Positions 22,760 through 34,339 of a stretch of DNA of 64,000 nucleotides are shown here, in pieces (positions within the stretch are counted from its first letter, which is position 1; each line of letters begins with the position of its first letter). Source of the DNA: Phlebotomus papatasi (lineage: Eukaryota > Arthropoda > Insecta > Diptera > Psychodidae); contig NC_077223.1 of NCBI RefSeq assembly GCF_024763615.1, positions 47,120,627 through 47,184,626 of the forward strand. Reading direction: 5' to 3'. A program made the position numbers and the translations under genes. The notes under the pieces were generated by a model. The model was not told where the DNA came from. It did no database searches and was given only the letters and a program-made list of their open reading frames with translations.

Positions 22760-23955
22760 AGGAGAATTTTCCGTAATTTTCTGGATACACAGCTTAAATA
22801 TTATCAGAAAAATTTGCAATAATAAAAGCTGAAATGACATAATCAGGAAATAGCAGACTACTTCTAGTTTATCAATCTCTCACTTTGCTAAAAGCAACGA
22901 TTATGACGACGGACGATGGGTACATTTTTTTTTAATCGAGTATAAAGTGATATGAGAATCTGTTCAAAGATCATTGAAAATTTTATCTTAGTATTTGTCT
23001 TAAATTGCTTTGTTATTTTATTTAATTACAATTTCTTGAAAATTGACTTAATAAATGAGCTAATATATTGGAAGGATTTATTTTTTATTTCTTGTATACA
23101 TAATTTATATCTGCCTTTTTATTAAAATATTGTAATTGTAGTAATAATAAAATAGACCATTGACGGACTGAAATCTCTTCCAGAGATTCGGAGATGATTT
23201 ATGAGAGTGGTAGTAAAAAATGCCAAAAATATCTCAGCAAAGAATAGAATGCTTATACATAAATTTATCTCCTTAACTTGAGTGTAAATGCCATAATTTA
23301 TCAATATAAATGAGATAATGGATGGTCACGAGAGAGAGAGACTGATACATGAGTGATAAAAGTCCTTGTGTGATTGGTCATAAAACACTTATTTAGATTT
23401 TTTCTCGCTATTAAATTATGTGATGATACTGGTATCACAATGATGGTAATCTTTGGTTATTATTTTGCCTCCACATTTCATATGGGGGTTATTTTTAGGC
23501 AAAACCACGCGCGTAAATTATATTTGCTTGCAATATACTTGCCAAAAAATTTTTCAGTGCCAAATGTAGCAAAATTTTTGTGTGGGTGGAAAAAGTGTCA
23601 TTAGTAAATTTACGATAATAGGCAATGTCTACCATCTTGATATTTTTCACAAATATGCGAACAAGATGGATCGAGGAAAGACAAGTTATTCATATTTTGG
23701 AGTGATTCAAAATAAGAAATTTTTGGCACAGACTTTACTTCCTTGCCTACGCAAAATGTTATACTTTCTTTTAATCTTATAGAACAAAATAAATATCCAA
23801 TGAATCACAATTTTAAAATTATATTTTGTTCGAATTAAGAAAATTCTGATACAAGTCACAATGCATTCGCCAAATTAATGCTCTTGAAGAAGCGCCAGCT
23901 AAATATTGTATAAATCCAGTTTTTTTTTAAGATTGTAGAAATTTAAATTCTGTGG
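22760..23955. other. FAM13 intron, no feature recognised
   Basis: AT-rich. Short open frames at 23374-23782 lack recognisable domains and have the codon use of random AT-rich sequence. Confidence 0.5.
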
Positions 23956-24137
23956 CTAACTCTTTCGCATCTTTTGGGACTTTGGGTATCCAAAGAGGAA
24001 TATGAATTGTCTGGAAAAACAATTTCTTCGAATTAATTTAGAACCGATAAGAATCCAATTCTTGTGCATGATTGCAAACTATAATAATGTCAAAAAATAG
24101 CATATTTTTTGTAGAACCTTGATTAATTCTTGAATTA

Positions 24138-24965
24138 GGGTAACTGTGCCAAATTTCGGCATAGTTGCATGCAAGCGCCAAAGTCGTAAGTTTGAAATGT
24201 AGTATTTGTAGGGTAAGTGTGCCAAATTCCGGCCAGCTTGCAATTCCGGCCATCTTTTTTGTTCCTCGAATTTTCATGAATTTTTAGTTTTTACATACTC
24301 CAGAGATTATACAATGCAAAAGAATAACAAAAAATGTAGCTTCGACAAACGAGATGACGTGAAAACGACATTTGAAGAATTCCCGAAGGGCACAGAACTA
24401 TGAGAAAGAAGGTGGCCGAAATAGGGCACCAAAGCTATGTCTACATTTTTATTCATTTTGAAATGTATTAAGAATGATTTTAAAGTAAATAAAGACGATA
24501 AACTCTTTACAAGGCTCCAAGCAACACTCCTTAAGTAGCAGGAATGAAAAAAGTCGATTTCTATTAAATAAATTACATTTCAAACTTGAGATTTTGGCGC
24601 TTGCATGCAACTATGCCGAAATTTGGCACACTTACCCTAATGGAAATTGTTTTTATTTTTGCTAGTTCTTTTTAGAGAGTGTTGCTTGGAACATTGTAGG
24701 TTAGTTTATAGTTTTTATTTTGTCTAAAATCATTCCTAATGCGTTTTAAAATAAATAAAAATTTAGACATATCTTTGAGTAATATAATATTTCAGCCACC
24801 ATGATTCTCAAAGTTCCTTGTCCTTCCGGAGTTCTTAGAAAGAATTCCTTTGTTTTTGGCATTGTGTAATCTCTAGAGTGTGCAAAAACTAAAAATTCTT
24901 GGTAATTTGAGGAACAAAAGAAGTGGCCAAAATTGCAAACTGGCCGAAATTTGGTACAGTTGCCC
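24138..24965. mobile_element. TA-type element family H, outer copy
   Basis: Starts GGGTAACTGTGCCAAATTTC and ends AAATTTGGTACAGTTGCCC, with TA at 24136-24137 and 24966-24967. It is itself split by another family H element at 24211-24637. It lies inside the family G element. Confidence 0.85.
24211..24637. mobile_element. TA-type element family H, inner copy
   Basis: 427 bp. Starts GGGTAAGTGTGCCAAATTCC and ends AAATTTGGCACACTTACCC, with TA at 24209-24210 and 24638-24639. It is very similar to the 434-bp copy at 35155-35588. Having inserted into an older copy of its own family, it is the youngest of the three layers. Confidence 0.9.
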
Positions 24966-25033
24966 TAAGATATTTTTGATCAAAAAATCGTTAAATTGGC
25001 TTACTACTTGTGCTGCGGTCCTAAAAGAGTTAA

Positions 25034-25982
25034 CTCAATTTAAGAACTTGTACCTTGGCTTTTAGAAACTTGCTATTATAAGTCAGTGGGTCAATCAACA
25101 AATACCTATTATTACTAAATGAACCAGACAGTGGCGGATAAGTGTGAAAGTCCAAGTCAGAAAATAGTTAAGGGGGGCCACGGGATACCAAAAACAAAAT
25201 TGTATTTACATAGATTGAGGTGCCCATCATTCAGGATTGATGAGGCTCTATTTTAGTGTCAAAGGGAGTAGCTAGGATTTTAGAAAGAGGAGTGGCCACA
25301 TTGCAGGATTATCCCCTAAAGAAACTGTTTTTCGAACGCAAAAAGAGCTTTCTCAAAAATTTTAACAACTATCTAATTTTTGTGCATTTGAACTTATTTA
25401 AAAATCAATAAAATTCTTGATAGCATCTTTAGGAGAAACGAAATTCACTTAGGAACTCGTTTTTGAGGAAGCTCTGTTTTTTATTACATTTCCACGCAGA
25501 TTTTGACGGAAGATAAAGGGGTACAAAAACGTTCTCAGGGGTCGGAGTAGTTTTTTTTAGAGAATAATGTCCCAAAACGATATTCTTACCCCAAAGAAGC
25601 TTTTTGAAGATTTTAAGTGGTTCATAAAGCTCATAAACAGTCTTCAAATAGTTTTTAAAAAGCAAATATTAGCTTTTCAATTTGTTTTAGGGAATTGCGT
25701 GCGATCAAAAGCAGCTTCAGTTTTTCTTTCTTGAATAATCCTTAGGAAGATTTCAACAAACATTCCATTTAAAATTCAATATAAGCCATATAACAGTTTT
25801 TTTTTAATCTCAAATTATTTGCAAAGACGAGAACACTTCCACAAAAAAATCTCCAAAATGTCTAAAACAATTACAAAATGGGCTTTAATTGAGTGGAAAT
25901 TCCAATAATGAAGAGAAATGTTCTGTTTTATTGTTTTAAAATTAAAAATTTAATGAAAATCCAATTTTATACAAGACAAGAG
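25034..25982. other. FAM13 intron, no feature recognised
   Basis: No convincing coding sequence or transposon ends. It is moderately AT-rich. Confidence 0.5.
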
Positions 25983-25986
25983 TTAA

Positions 25987-26226
25987 CTCTTTCCGGACCG
26001 CAGCATATGCTGCAAGCCAATTTCACTATATTTTAATCGAAAATATCTAAGCTCAGGAATTAATTGAGGTCCTACAAAAAATATCTTACATATGGACATC
26101 CTTATAGTTTGTAATCATTCACAACAATAGGATTTTTATCAGTTCTGAATAATTAAAAAACATTGTTTTTCATAGAATATTCATATGCTTCTTTGGGTAC
26201 TACAGTCCCAAAAGAGACGAAAGAGT
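25987..26226 (+). mobile_element. TTAA-type MITE family G, copy 2
   Basis: 240 bp, flanked by TTAA at 25983-25986 and 26227-26230. The left end is CTCTTTCCGGACCGCAGCAT and the right end is AAAGAGACGAAAGAG. TTAA duplication points to the piggyBac superfamily, although the element has no transposase. Confidence 0.85.
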
Positions 26227-26542
26227 TAATACTTCTTATCTTTTTATTCTTTTTTTTTCAAATGAATTTTCAAATGAATACTTCTAACATTGTTAATAAA
26301 ATCAAAATTTATTCTCTAAATGAGAATTTTAGGTGATTTAAAATTGGAATAGTTAACTATCGGACACAAGAACCTACTCCATGAGGCTGCTTGCAATTGC
26401 TCCTCATGTTTTTTTTTAAAGAACTTTAGGGAAAGGATGACCTCTAAGGTTCTTCTCAAGGCAATATTTTTGCTCAACACCTCGTTATTATCGTGAAATG
26501 ATCAGAACATGTTTGCAATTAATTCTGACAACTTTGAGAATT

Positions 26543-26796
26543 CACTGAGAAAAAAAAGAGGGTGCGATTAACTTTTTTTCCTCGTAATTTTAACACTTTT
26601 TAGGTGTAAAAATTTATCAACATTTTTTAATGTTAATTGTACCCTTTTTAAGGGTAAAATTAACATAAAAAAGGGTTAATTTAACCCCTAATACACCTAA
26701 AAAGGGTAATATTTACACCGATTTCGGATCAATACTGCAGGCTAAAATTAATATTTCCGGAATGCAATTTTAACTTTTTTCGGATTTCTCTCAGTG
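26543..26796 (+). mobile_element. MITE family I, copy 4
   Basis: Ends CACTGAGAAAAAAAAGAGGG and TTTCTCTCAGTG around the usual core, GGATCAATACTGCAG. It lies 120 bases upstream of the acceptor of FAM13 exon C, in the same orientation as copy 3. Confidence 0.85.
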
Positions 26797-26916
26797 TTCT
26801 GACTATCTGTAAAAAATAAGCTCCCAGCTTTTTACATAATAATCGCAATAGATTTTCTACACATAGATGTTTTTGAGCAATTCGTATCATGATCCTTTTT
26901 TCTGTTAATTAAATAG

Positions 26917-27570
26917 GTTTTGGAGGAACGTCGCAAGGAAGAGCATTGTCCAGTGGCGATGGAGGAATTGTCAGTGGAGCAATTGATGCAAGAAAAGACA
27001 GCTATTCAGCGTGGATTGTTGTATCTGGAATCAATCTATGGACGTCCAACTTCGCGAGAAGAAAGAGATTTAGCACGTCCAATCTATGATAGATATCGGC
27101 AAATCAAGCGGATGCTCAACAGGAGTTCAGTGCTGAATGGATCCGGAGGAGGGGTGGCTGAATTACCAACAATTTTGGAACATGAAGCCATGGCATTCAC
27201 CGTGACAGCAGCTCCGTCGACTGACGTAACACCACCATCAGTTCCGTCTGCTGTTGAGTCACCGTCGGAAACTACCATTTCATCGGGAAAATCTACAGAT
27301 TCCACAGAAGATACCTCCAGTTCTGTCAATGACAACGTACATACACTATCAATACATGAATTGTGGCAGCAATTGGATGCTGTGAGAGATGAGAAGAGGG
27401 ACCTAAGACGTACTATCAAGGAATTTGAGCACTCTTTTGAGAAGGAGAACGGCCGGAAGATGCTGAAAAGTGACAGAAAAGCCATTGAGGAGACGTATGC
27501 GCTGTACAAGCAGAAAAAGGGGAAACTCAGACTGCTAGATGCACTCGTGAAAAAGCACATGTCGTACTAG
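26917..27570 (+). CDS. FAM13: FAM13-family protein, last coding exon C
   Basis: The acceptor AATTAAATAG ends at 26916. The exon is in phase 0, codes 217 residues and stops with TAG at 27568-27570. Two blocks are diagnostic of FAM13. Around residues 20-68 is EKTAIQRGLLYLESIYGRP followed by RPIYDRYRQIKRMLNR. Around residues 145-213 is a second helical block with EKRDLRRTIKEFEHSFEKEN and GKLRLLDALVKK. Both align by eye with the end of mammalian FAM13A in the same order and near the same spacing. The linker between them (about residues 75-140) is Ser/Thr-rich and probably disordered. The phase agrees with the end of exon B, which supports a direct join across the 10.3 kb intron. Confidence 0.92.
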   Translation, partial: VLEERRKEEHCPVAMEELSVEQLMQEKTAIQRGLLYLESIYGRPTSREERDLARPIYDRYRQIKRMLNRSSVLNGSGGGVAELPTILEHEAMAFTVTAAPSTDVTPPSVPSAVESPSETTISSGKSTDSTEDTSSSVNDNVHTLSIHELWQQLDAVRDEKRDLRRTIKEFEHSFEKENGRKMLKSDRKAIEETYALYKQKKGKLRLLDALVKKHMSY

Positions 27571-27707
27571 AAGCAACGAATTCCCTTTCTTTGGTTAGTA
27601 TTCTCCTAATCTTTTCTTCTTTCTTATAACTTTTCTGTTCAACTTCCCAAACAAATATCCCTCAATTTTTCCTTTTTGGTATATGATAGCGATGAATATT
27701 TTGCTGA
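27571..27707 (+). other. FAM13 3' UTR, proximal part
   Basis: The sequence directly after the stop has no further coding frame and no clear poly(A) signal before the transposon that begins at 27708. The 3' UTR therefore probably reads into, or was split by, that element. Confidence 0.6.
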
Positions 27708-28338
27708 CAGTGGCGATTAGAACAGGAACAATTTTTATTGAATCATAATACAAAATGCTCATTTTATTACTTTTAAGAAATATGTGATTTTTAAAAATTC
27801 TATTTATTCAATTTTAAGTATTTTTATTATTACTTTTTTTTTAAAGAAATTAATATGGGTAATTGGAAAATAAGAGATATTATTGAATATTTGAGTTCAT
27901 TGTGAAAAAAAACTTTTTCAAGACGTAACGTTGGCTTGCAAATGCAATTTTAAAACATGTTATCCTGGTAAAAATAAAAGGTTCACTGGAGGCCTTTTTT
28001 AAAGAATATTGGCCCAAAAGGATGCGTCAAAATGTCCTAAATTCGATCCTGTGAAAGAGATTGAAAGTTAAGCATATACTTCAGGAGAGAAAACTACATA
28101 AAAATTGCATAAATAGAATATTCTGTCAAGTGTCTGATTATTTTATGTTCCAGACGTAAAAATGGCAGGAGTTCAAAGGTCATGAAAGAACTCTTCAGGA
28201 AAACTTAGGCAACATCATAAAGATAGCATATATATACTCCGGAGTTAGTTTGGGATGTTTTATGAGGTAGGACGTTCCAGTTGAGGAAGAAAAATCCATA
28301 TAAGGCATTGTGGTAGCTTCCCGTCACCACAAGCTTAA

Positions 28339-28578
28339 CTCTTTCCGGACAGCAGCATATGCTGCAAGCCAATTCCACAATTTTTTAATCAAAAATATCT
28401 AAGCTCAGGAATTAATTGAGGTCCTACAAAAAATATCTTACATTTGGATATCCTTATAGTTTGTAATCATCCACAAGAATAGAATTTTTATCAGTTCTGA
28501 ATAATTAAAAAAGATTGTTTTTCACAGAACATTCATATGCTGCTTTGGGTACTCAGAGTCCCAAAAGAGACGAAAGAG
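28339..28578 (+). mobile_element. TTAA-type MITE family G, copy 3
   Basis: 240 bp, flanked by TTAA at 28335-28338 and 28579-28582. Starts CTCTTTCCGGACAGCAGCAT and ends AAAGAGACGAAAGAG. It has the same length as, and is very close to, the copy at 25987. Confidence 0.9.
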
Positions 28579-28688
28579 TTAAAATCATCTGCTTCTGACA
28601 TTCTTTCTCTTTCGAGGTGTAACCATTACCGGCTAGCGTCTCTTGCCCTCAGAAGATCCTCGCTAGCCCTCAAGTTTTGTCTTTCGTA

Positions 28689-28940
28689 CACTGTGAAAAA
28701 AAGAGGGTGCGATTAACATTTTTTCCTCAGAAATTTAACACTTTTTAAGTGTAAAATTATATCAACATTTTTTATTGTTAAATTTACACCTTTTTAAGGA
28801 TAAAATTAACATGAAAAAGGGTAACTTTAACCCATAATACACCTAAAAAGGGTAATATTTACACCGATTTTGGATCAATACTGCAGTGTAAAATTAACAT
28901 TTCCGGAATGTTATTTTAACTTTTTCGGATTTCTCTCAGT
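28689..28940 (+). mobile_element. MITE family I, copy 5
   Basis: Starts CACTGTGAAAAAAAGAGGGT, with TA before it at 28687-28688, and ends TTTCTCTCAGT, followed by A. It has the same core phrases as the other copies. Confidence 0.85.
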
Positions 28941-29124
28941 ATAGAAAAGTAAAGGAAGATTTTTCTCTAGAGGCCTGTTAGTGACATTTCCATTAATGAT
29001 CACTACTGTCAGATTAGTTTTGGGAACTCATGAAGTGGGATTGGGAATAAGAGAGGGCAAGGCCCAGGCCCCTATTCACGAAAGTCAACGGAATTTCCTT
29101 CGCTTAGCCAAGCAAAGCACTCCT

Positions 29125-29480
29125 CAAATCGTATCTGAAATTCATGTAATTTCAATTCAATTTTATTAATTTAAAATAGAACAAACTGTCCTCTGTACAA
29201 AAATGGTCCTATGCAATAAAGTAAGTTAAATTAAGATCCTGTAGAGGCCACATGACTCAGGATAAGCCCCCTCTTTCGCTCTCTGAGCAAAGTGTTCCAG
29301 AGTATGACACCCTCTATAAAAATTGTGTTGCGAAAATTGCAACTGTCTGAACCAGGTACACGGAGGCATTAAGACCTGGAAGATGATCTAGCAACCACAA
29401 ATTCTGCGAGGTACCACGGCTTACCAAGTGGAGAGAAGCCTAGAGATGAAATCCACCACACGGTTATCGAGATAACCAGG
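29125..29480 (-). mobile_element. LINE 3' end, 5'-truncated
   Basis: On the minus strand a decayed reading frame contains a phrase of the type FRNTIFIEGVILWNTL, matching the conserved end of insect non-LTR reverse transcriptase proteins (small hydrophobic block plus LWN.L). It is followed by a tail rich in AATTG/AATTTAA at about 29130-29170, typical of these elements. It is more GC-rich than its surroundings. The family (Jockey, CR1 or I-like) cannot be fixed by eye. Confidence 0.5.
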
Positions 29481-30186
29481 TAGTGGAAGACCGAGAAAAC
29501 AGTCGATAAATGCAGAAATATGATAATATTTACAAAGTCCGAAAACATACCGCAAAAATTAGTTAAATGCCAGCCTCAGACGAGTTTGAGCGTCATAATG
29601 TGTTCGAAAGAACAGCTAATAGAAATTAAAAGTCAGGAAGTCAACCAAAAACCATAGTTTTGGAGCGGAATGAGAAAAGTGGTTAGAAAAAGAAGAATGT
29701 TAATTTAATTCAAAACTTGCTCCAAATGGAAATTTTTCGCTATTCCAAATGGAAACGTCACTGTTTTCATGATAAATACAGTACAAAATTATTATATTTA
29801 TATATTTTCTACACCACAGTTTCATTATTTAGTTAATTTTGCTCCAAACAAAGCGAAAATTCATTCATATTCACAAATTTCCATTTGTTAATTTCTCAGA
29901 AAAATAAAAAGTGTATCTTTTCACCATCGAATTTTTCATCGATAGACCATGTTTTCCAATGAAAAACACAATATGGTGACTGTTGTTTATTCATTTTGTT
30001 TAACATTTATGTCATATTTCTGGCTAATTTTAGTTAAATTAAGTGTCAATCTTTATTGTTAACGATACGTGAAGTTTTCAAATGAAATAATTACCTATTT
30101 CGTGAACAAAAAGGGTTTTTCTGAAGTGTCTGCAAATGCTTCAATAGGAAACACCGAAAATATGATTTTTTTTTGGAGAGATTTTC

Positions 30187-30459
30187 TTATTGTTTTAGAT
30201 GGGAAAGTTGAGAAAGTTTAGAGGAATGTTGAGTTGCTTCTTGAAAAGTTCTTACACTTTCCATCCTTTTGTCCTGAATCCCAGGCTTTCGGCAGCTTTC
30301 GTCTGGCTTCTGAGCAATAGTCTTGAGTTCCTTGAACCGAATTATAAACTTCCGGACGGTGGATTTGTACATTTCTCGGTCAATCTTCGCAATTTTTGCA
30401 TAATTCGCATTTGGATTTTTGAGATAACTGTCAACCGTTAATCTTCGCATGCTCTCCAT
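30187..30459 (-). pseudogene. Tc1-like transposase, N-terminal fragment
   Basis: A minus-strand frame of 90 codons. It begins with a helix-turn-helix pattern (SYLKNPNANYAKIAKI, then STVRKFIIRFKE) and then the linker TIAQKP...RKPGIQD, typical of the DNA-binding half of Tc1/mariner transposases. After about 70 residues the frame loses the family pattern, and no catalytic DDE half was found next to it. The fragment lies inside the 27708-31614 element and may be its original enzyme. Confidence 0.6.
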
Positions 30460-30962
30460 CCTTTTGCAATTACTCAGTCAAAAATCAATAATTTTTAAGA
30501 AGTTCACCAAAAGAAAACTGATTTAAATTCTCTTGAAATGATTTAACTTCATAAATCGTTCTCTTACGCAGATGATTTGGCTTTAGCCGTAGACGCTACA
30601 ATTTTCAAACACGTTGAAAATCAGAAATCGTTTTGAAAATGTACAGGGTAGGGGTCAACGAAGTTTAAAAGTCGATTGCTCATACCATTTGGCCTCTAGT
30701 CCGTTTTAAAATTGATAATAGGCGATTATCGCTCTCTCTTTGAGTTCGTGCGATAAAATGAGTTAGAAGAAATACTCATTTGACCCATTTGAAAGCATCA
30801 CTAACGGTTTACAATGAACCTTTTACTTTTGCTAAGATTTTTTACAATGAAATTTGTGTATCCTTTTGAAGAATATACTAACTACTTTCTCTATAAAATC
30901 CTCTATCTATTCTGTTTAAATTTTGACAATTGTTAAAGATTTATTTTTGATATTAAATCTTA

Positions 30963-31408
30963 GGGTAAGTGTGCCAAATTTCGGCATAGTTGCATATAAG
31001 CACCGAAGTCCTAAGTTTGAAATGCAATATTTTTAATTCATATTGATATTTTTCTGTTACTTCCTTTTCGGGAAGGTTGTGTGGAACCTTGAAAAGTAGT
31101 TTATCATCTTTGTTTTCTTTAAATCACTTCCTAAAATATTGAAAAATTAATAAAAATATGGACATTGGGTTGGGTAGTATTCTGGACACTTTGAATGAAA
31201 TACCGTCCACCTTTTTTCTGACCACCTTTTGTGTAATTTGCGGTCTTTGTGGTAATACATTCTAAAATGAATAAATATTTAAAAGCAAAATGAATTCATT
31301 GACTATTCGAAGATTGCATACATAATTTTAATTAATTTATTTGCATGGCCGAAATTACACTCAAAGTGGCCGAAATTAAAAGCTGGCCGAAATTTGGCAC
31401 ACTTCCCC
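30963..31408. mobile_element. TA-type element family H, copy at 31 kb
   Basis: Starts GGGTAAGTGTGCCAAATTTC and ends AAATTTGGCACACTTCCCC, with TA at 30961-30962 and 31409-31410. 446 bp. The interior has diverged from the other copies. Confidence 0.85.
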
Positions 31409-31614
31409 TATGTGTTTTGTGTCAAATTTATTATGGTTGTCTCCTCTAATCCTGAAATCTAATTCAGATTCCTAAATTCTATTTTGTTGATTGAATGCTT
31501 CAATACAGCAAGTTCGAATAAAACTGTTCTGTTTTTTTTTTTTTTATTTTCCTTTCGATTTTTTGGAGCTTAGCGAAAATTGTGTATATGCTGGACTGTT
31601 CGTAATCGCCACTG

Positions 31615-33390
31615 TATTATGAAGAGAAAAAAAATGTAATCAAAGAGGATGATATTGAAATCTTTTTGATGGGCAAAATAGTATTGCTGAAATCTAAAAT
31701 ATAATATTGTGCTTTGGAAAAAAAAAGATTACAAAAAAAAGAGAATTTTCCATTTCGAAGGGATTTATTTTAATTGTAGTGAAGAAAAGAGAATAATTGT
31801 GGTGTGTGAAGAAATAGAAGGATCTTTAGGATGATGATTTCTTATAGAGAGAAGGAGATGTGCTCTATCTATACACATTTTACTATTACATTTAGAATAA
31901 TGTACAAATTAAGCAAGAATCCAAGTTTTAGAGAGACAGTCATCATTGAAGACTAGAATCACACATATTTTATTTGATATTTTGTATAAGAAATTTGAGG
32001 GAGAGAAAGAAAGAGAAAGACGAGAAGGATATTAATTCACTCCATTTCTCGATGAGTTTCTTTTTTGCGATTTTCGAACATTTCAAAAGAAATCAGTAGC
32101 AGATCATAACAAAGTTTAAAAAGAGAAAAAAAAACAAGAGAGATATTGATGATTAAAATCTAACAAAATAAAAAAAACATTACTAAAAAAAAGAAAGAGA
32201 AGAAAACATATAATGATAGAAATCTGTGATAATTTATTTTTTCGGATTTGTGGACTTTTGCGGAAAAAAACTCTTTCATTTATTTTGTCAACCTGACTTT
32301 CATCTTTTTTCTATTTCTAATTGTTAGAGAAAAAAAAGTACTAAAAAGAAAAAGTTGATATTGAAGATGAGCTGAAGATGTTGCCAGAAAAAAATGATAA
32401 ATGTTTGAAGGAGTATGATCGAAAGAAAATAAAAGTTATTATTTAATTTATATGTAGTAAGTAATTTCATAAATTCATTCTGATGTACCTTATTAAATTA
32501 TTAGTGTATTTTAGGAGCTTTCTATTAATACTGTTTGTTTTCTTTTGTCCTGAGACAATTGATTTATCCTTTTAATTTTGTATATTTGGAGAGAGTTATA
32601 TATTGGAGAAAAGAAGAAATTCTCGAAGTGATTTTTGATGTAGGAAATGGAAGAAGAAATTGAGATGGAAATTTAAAGAGATATTTCACTGATATAATGA
32701 AGAGAAAAAAATGATATTGACTTGAAAATGAAACAAAATAGGACTGTCTTCTGCATGATATCAAGAAATGAGAGGATAAGAGATACAGAAGTATATATTT
32801 TTGAATTATTCACTAAAAATAGAAGATGAATGTGAGGAAAAATAATGAAAATTTAGAGATTTACGTAGCGCGTATTTCCCTTTTCTTCCCTTTATTCTTT
32901 ATTTTTTTACCCTTCCCCTTAATATCCCCTTTTACAGCATTATACTCTTATTTCCTGTAACAGTGATTAACAATGCATTGATGGGAGTCTAATACGAATG
33001 TAAGATGAATATAATGTGAAGAAAGAGAAATGAGAAAGAATATGATTTTTTTTCTGTAATAAGGACTTATTATTGACATATATATTATATACATGTATTT
33101 TATGATTAAAAAATTCAACATATAAGGTTTTCAGAGAATATTGAAAATGAAACATTTGGAACTTTTATTTTTATTGTCTTTTGGGAGAATTTTCGAGGCG
33201 CGCAATAATCATTTTTCTCGATTGAATCAACGTTGTTCCGCAATTTTTTGTTGGATTTTTGTTCAAATTTCGATTTCAAGTGATTTTTTTTGGATTGATC
33301 AAAATGCATAATTCTTTCTTAAATACGTGAAACAACATAAGTGGACTAAATAAAGAGTGCTCGCAGACAATGAGAGATACTAAAACTGCA
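31615..33390 (+). other. Probable distal FAM13 3' UTR
   Basis: This 1.8 kb stretch differs from its surroundings: purine-rich runs (GAGAGAAAGAAAGAGAAAGA near 32001), no transposon ends and no coding frame. It ends with AATAAA at 33349 on the plus strand. If the 3.9 kb element is removed it follows directly on the sequence after the FAM13 stop. Assignment to the 3' UTR is inference. Confidence 0.4.
33349..33354 (+). terminator. Candidate poly(A) signal for FAM13
   Basis: AATAAA, followed after about 60 bases by a GT-rich and then T-rich stretch (GTGAGTGATTTTTTTTT), the arrangement expected at a cleavage site. Many AATAAA hexamers occur by chance in this AT-rich DNA, so the choice rests on the downstream element and the change in sequence character. 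Confidence 0.35.
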
Positions 33391-33829
33391 TTCAAAAAAC
33401 AAAGTGAGTGATTTTTTTTTCTAATGTACTTTCATTAATATATTTGAAAATGTTGGATGTTTTAGTGGGGCTCCAGGCTCATCTAAGCCTTTTTCATTCG
33501 TACATTAAGCATCACAAAGTAAAAAAACATATATTTTCTCTATTTATTTAAACGTAATAGAAAAATTCTTTAATTCAAAGTACTGCGTATAAAAGGTACT
33601 ACATTGCGTTTTTTCAGAAGGATTAAAGTTTTTATTTTTTATAAGGATTCCCAGCGTTATTTTCCTGGGCCCAGGAAACATTGTTAATCTTATACCAGTA
33701 CCCATAAAATGCACCTACCCTCGTTTATGTCGATTTCCGGACTAGCGTCCATATAGTTTTGACCATTCTCCTTTGTAGTGAATACTTTCAAAATCCGATC
33801 AAAAAAAATTTTTTTTTTCATACATATAA

Positions 33830-34065
33830 GGTAAAGTACCCTTTATTCGACCGGTTCCTCTATTCGACCGGTAGATTTATTTATTCAATTTAATTATATT
33901 TGCTATAATATTTTGTGTATGATTTAACATTAATAGGTCAATTATTCTTTAAATAATACGAATCAGTGACAAATTCATAGAAATTGATGAAATTCACCAT
34001 CAAATATTCAAAAATTGACCCACCGGTCGAATAGAGGAACCCGGTCGAGTAAGGGTACTTTACCT
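33830..34065. mobile_element. TA-type MITE family E, copy 1
   Basis: 236 bp. Starts AGGTAAAGTACCCTTTATTC and ends GAGTAAGGGTACTTTACCT, with TA at 33828-33829 and 34066-34067. The phrase TTCGACCGG is repeated inside both ends. Confidence 0.9.
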
Positions 34066-34133
34066 TAACACTTTAATATGAAACTATGAACAACAAATCT
34101 AATTGGGATATGCAATTTTTTACATAATATATA

Positions 34134-34336
34134 AGGTAAAATGCCCTCGCTCAACCGGTTCCTCGTCTCGACCGGCAAAATTATTTATTCAATTTATTTA
34201 TATTTGCTATAATATTTAGCGTATGTTCTAACATTAATAGGTCAATTATTCCATAAATAATACGAATCAGTAACAATTTCATAGAAATTGACCATCAAAC
34301 ATTAAAAAATCCCGGTCGAGTGAAGGAACTTTACCT
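34134..34336. mobile_element. TA-type MITE family E, copy 2
   Basis: 203 bp. Starts AGGTAAAATGCCCTCGCTC and ends GAGTGAAGGAACTTTACCT, with TA at 34132-34133 and 34337-34338. It shares the interior phrase CTAACATTAATAGGTCAATT-like text with copy 1, which lies only 68 bases away. Confidence 0.9.
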
Positions 34337-34339
34337 TAA

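Larger units (their letters stand above)
23960..25029 (-). mobile_element. TTAA-type MITE family G, copy 1, interrupted
   Basis: Ends are CTCTTTCGCATCTTTTGGGA and TGCTGCGGTCCTAAAAGAG, with TTAA at 25030-25033 and a one-base-decayed CTAA at 23956-23959. Both halves align with the uninterrupted 240-bp copies at 25987 and 28339 in reverse. The break is exactly where the family H element is inserted. Confidence 0.8.
27708..31614. mobile_element. Tc1-like TIR element in the FAM13 3' region, 3.9 kb
   Basis: Left end CAGTGGCGATTAGAACAG at 27708 and right end CTGTTCGTAATCGCCACTG at 31614. TA follows at 31615-31616; the left TA has become GA. The first nine bases, CAGTGGCGA, equal those of the Tc1-like element at 40858. 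Inside are later insertions (families G, I and H and a LINE end) and a minus-strand transposase N-terminus at 30187-30459. The 18-bp inverted ends support the call, but their length is modest for so large a span. Confidence 0.55.

Noticed and set aside
27084..27560. 158-codon minus-strand frame
   Set aside because: It is the antisense of FAM13 exon C, which has a recognised protein on the plus strand.
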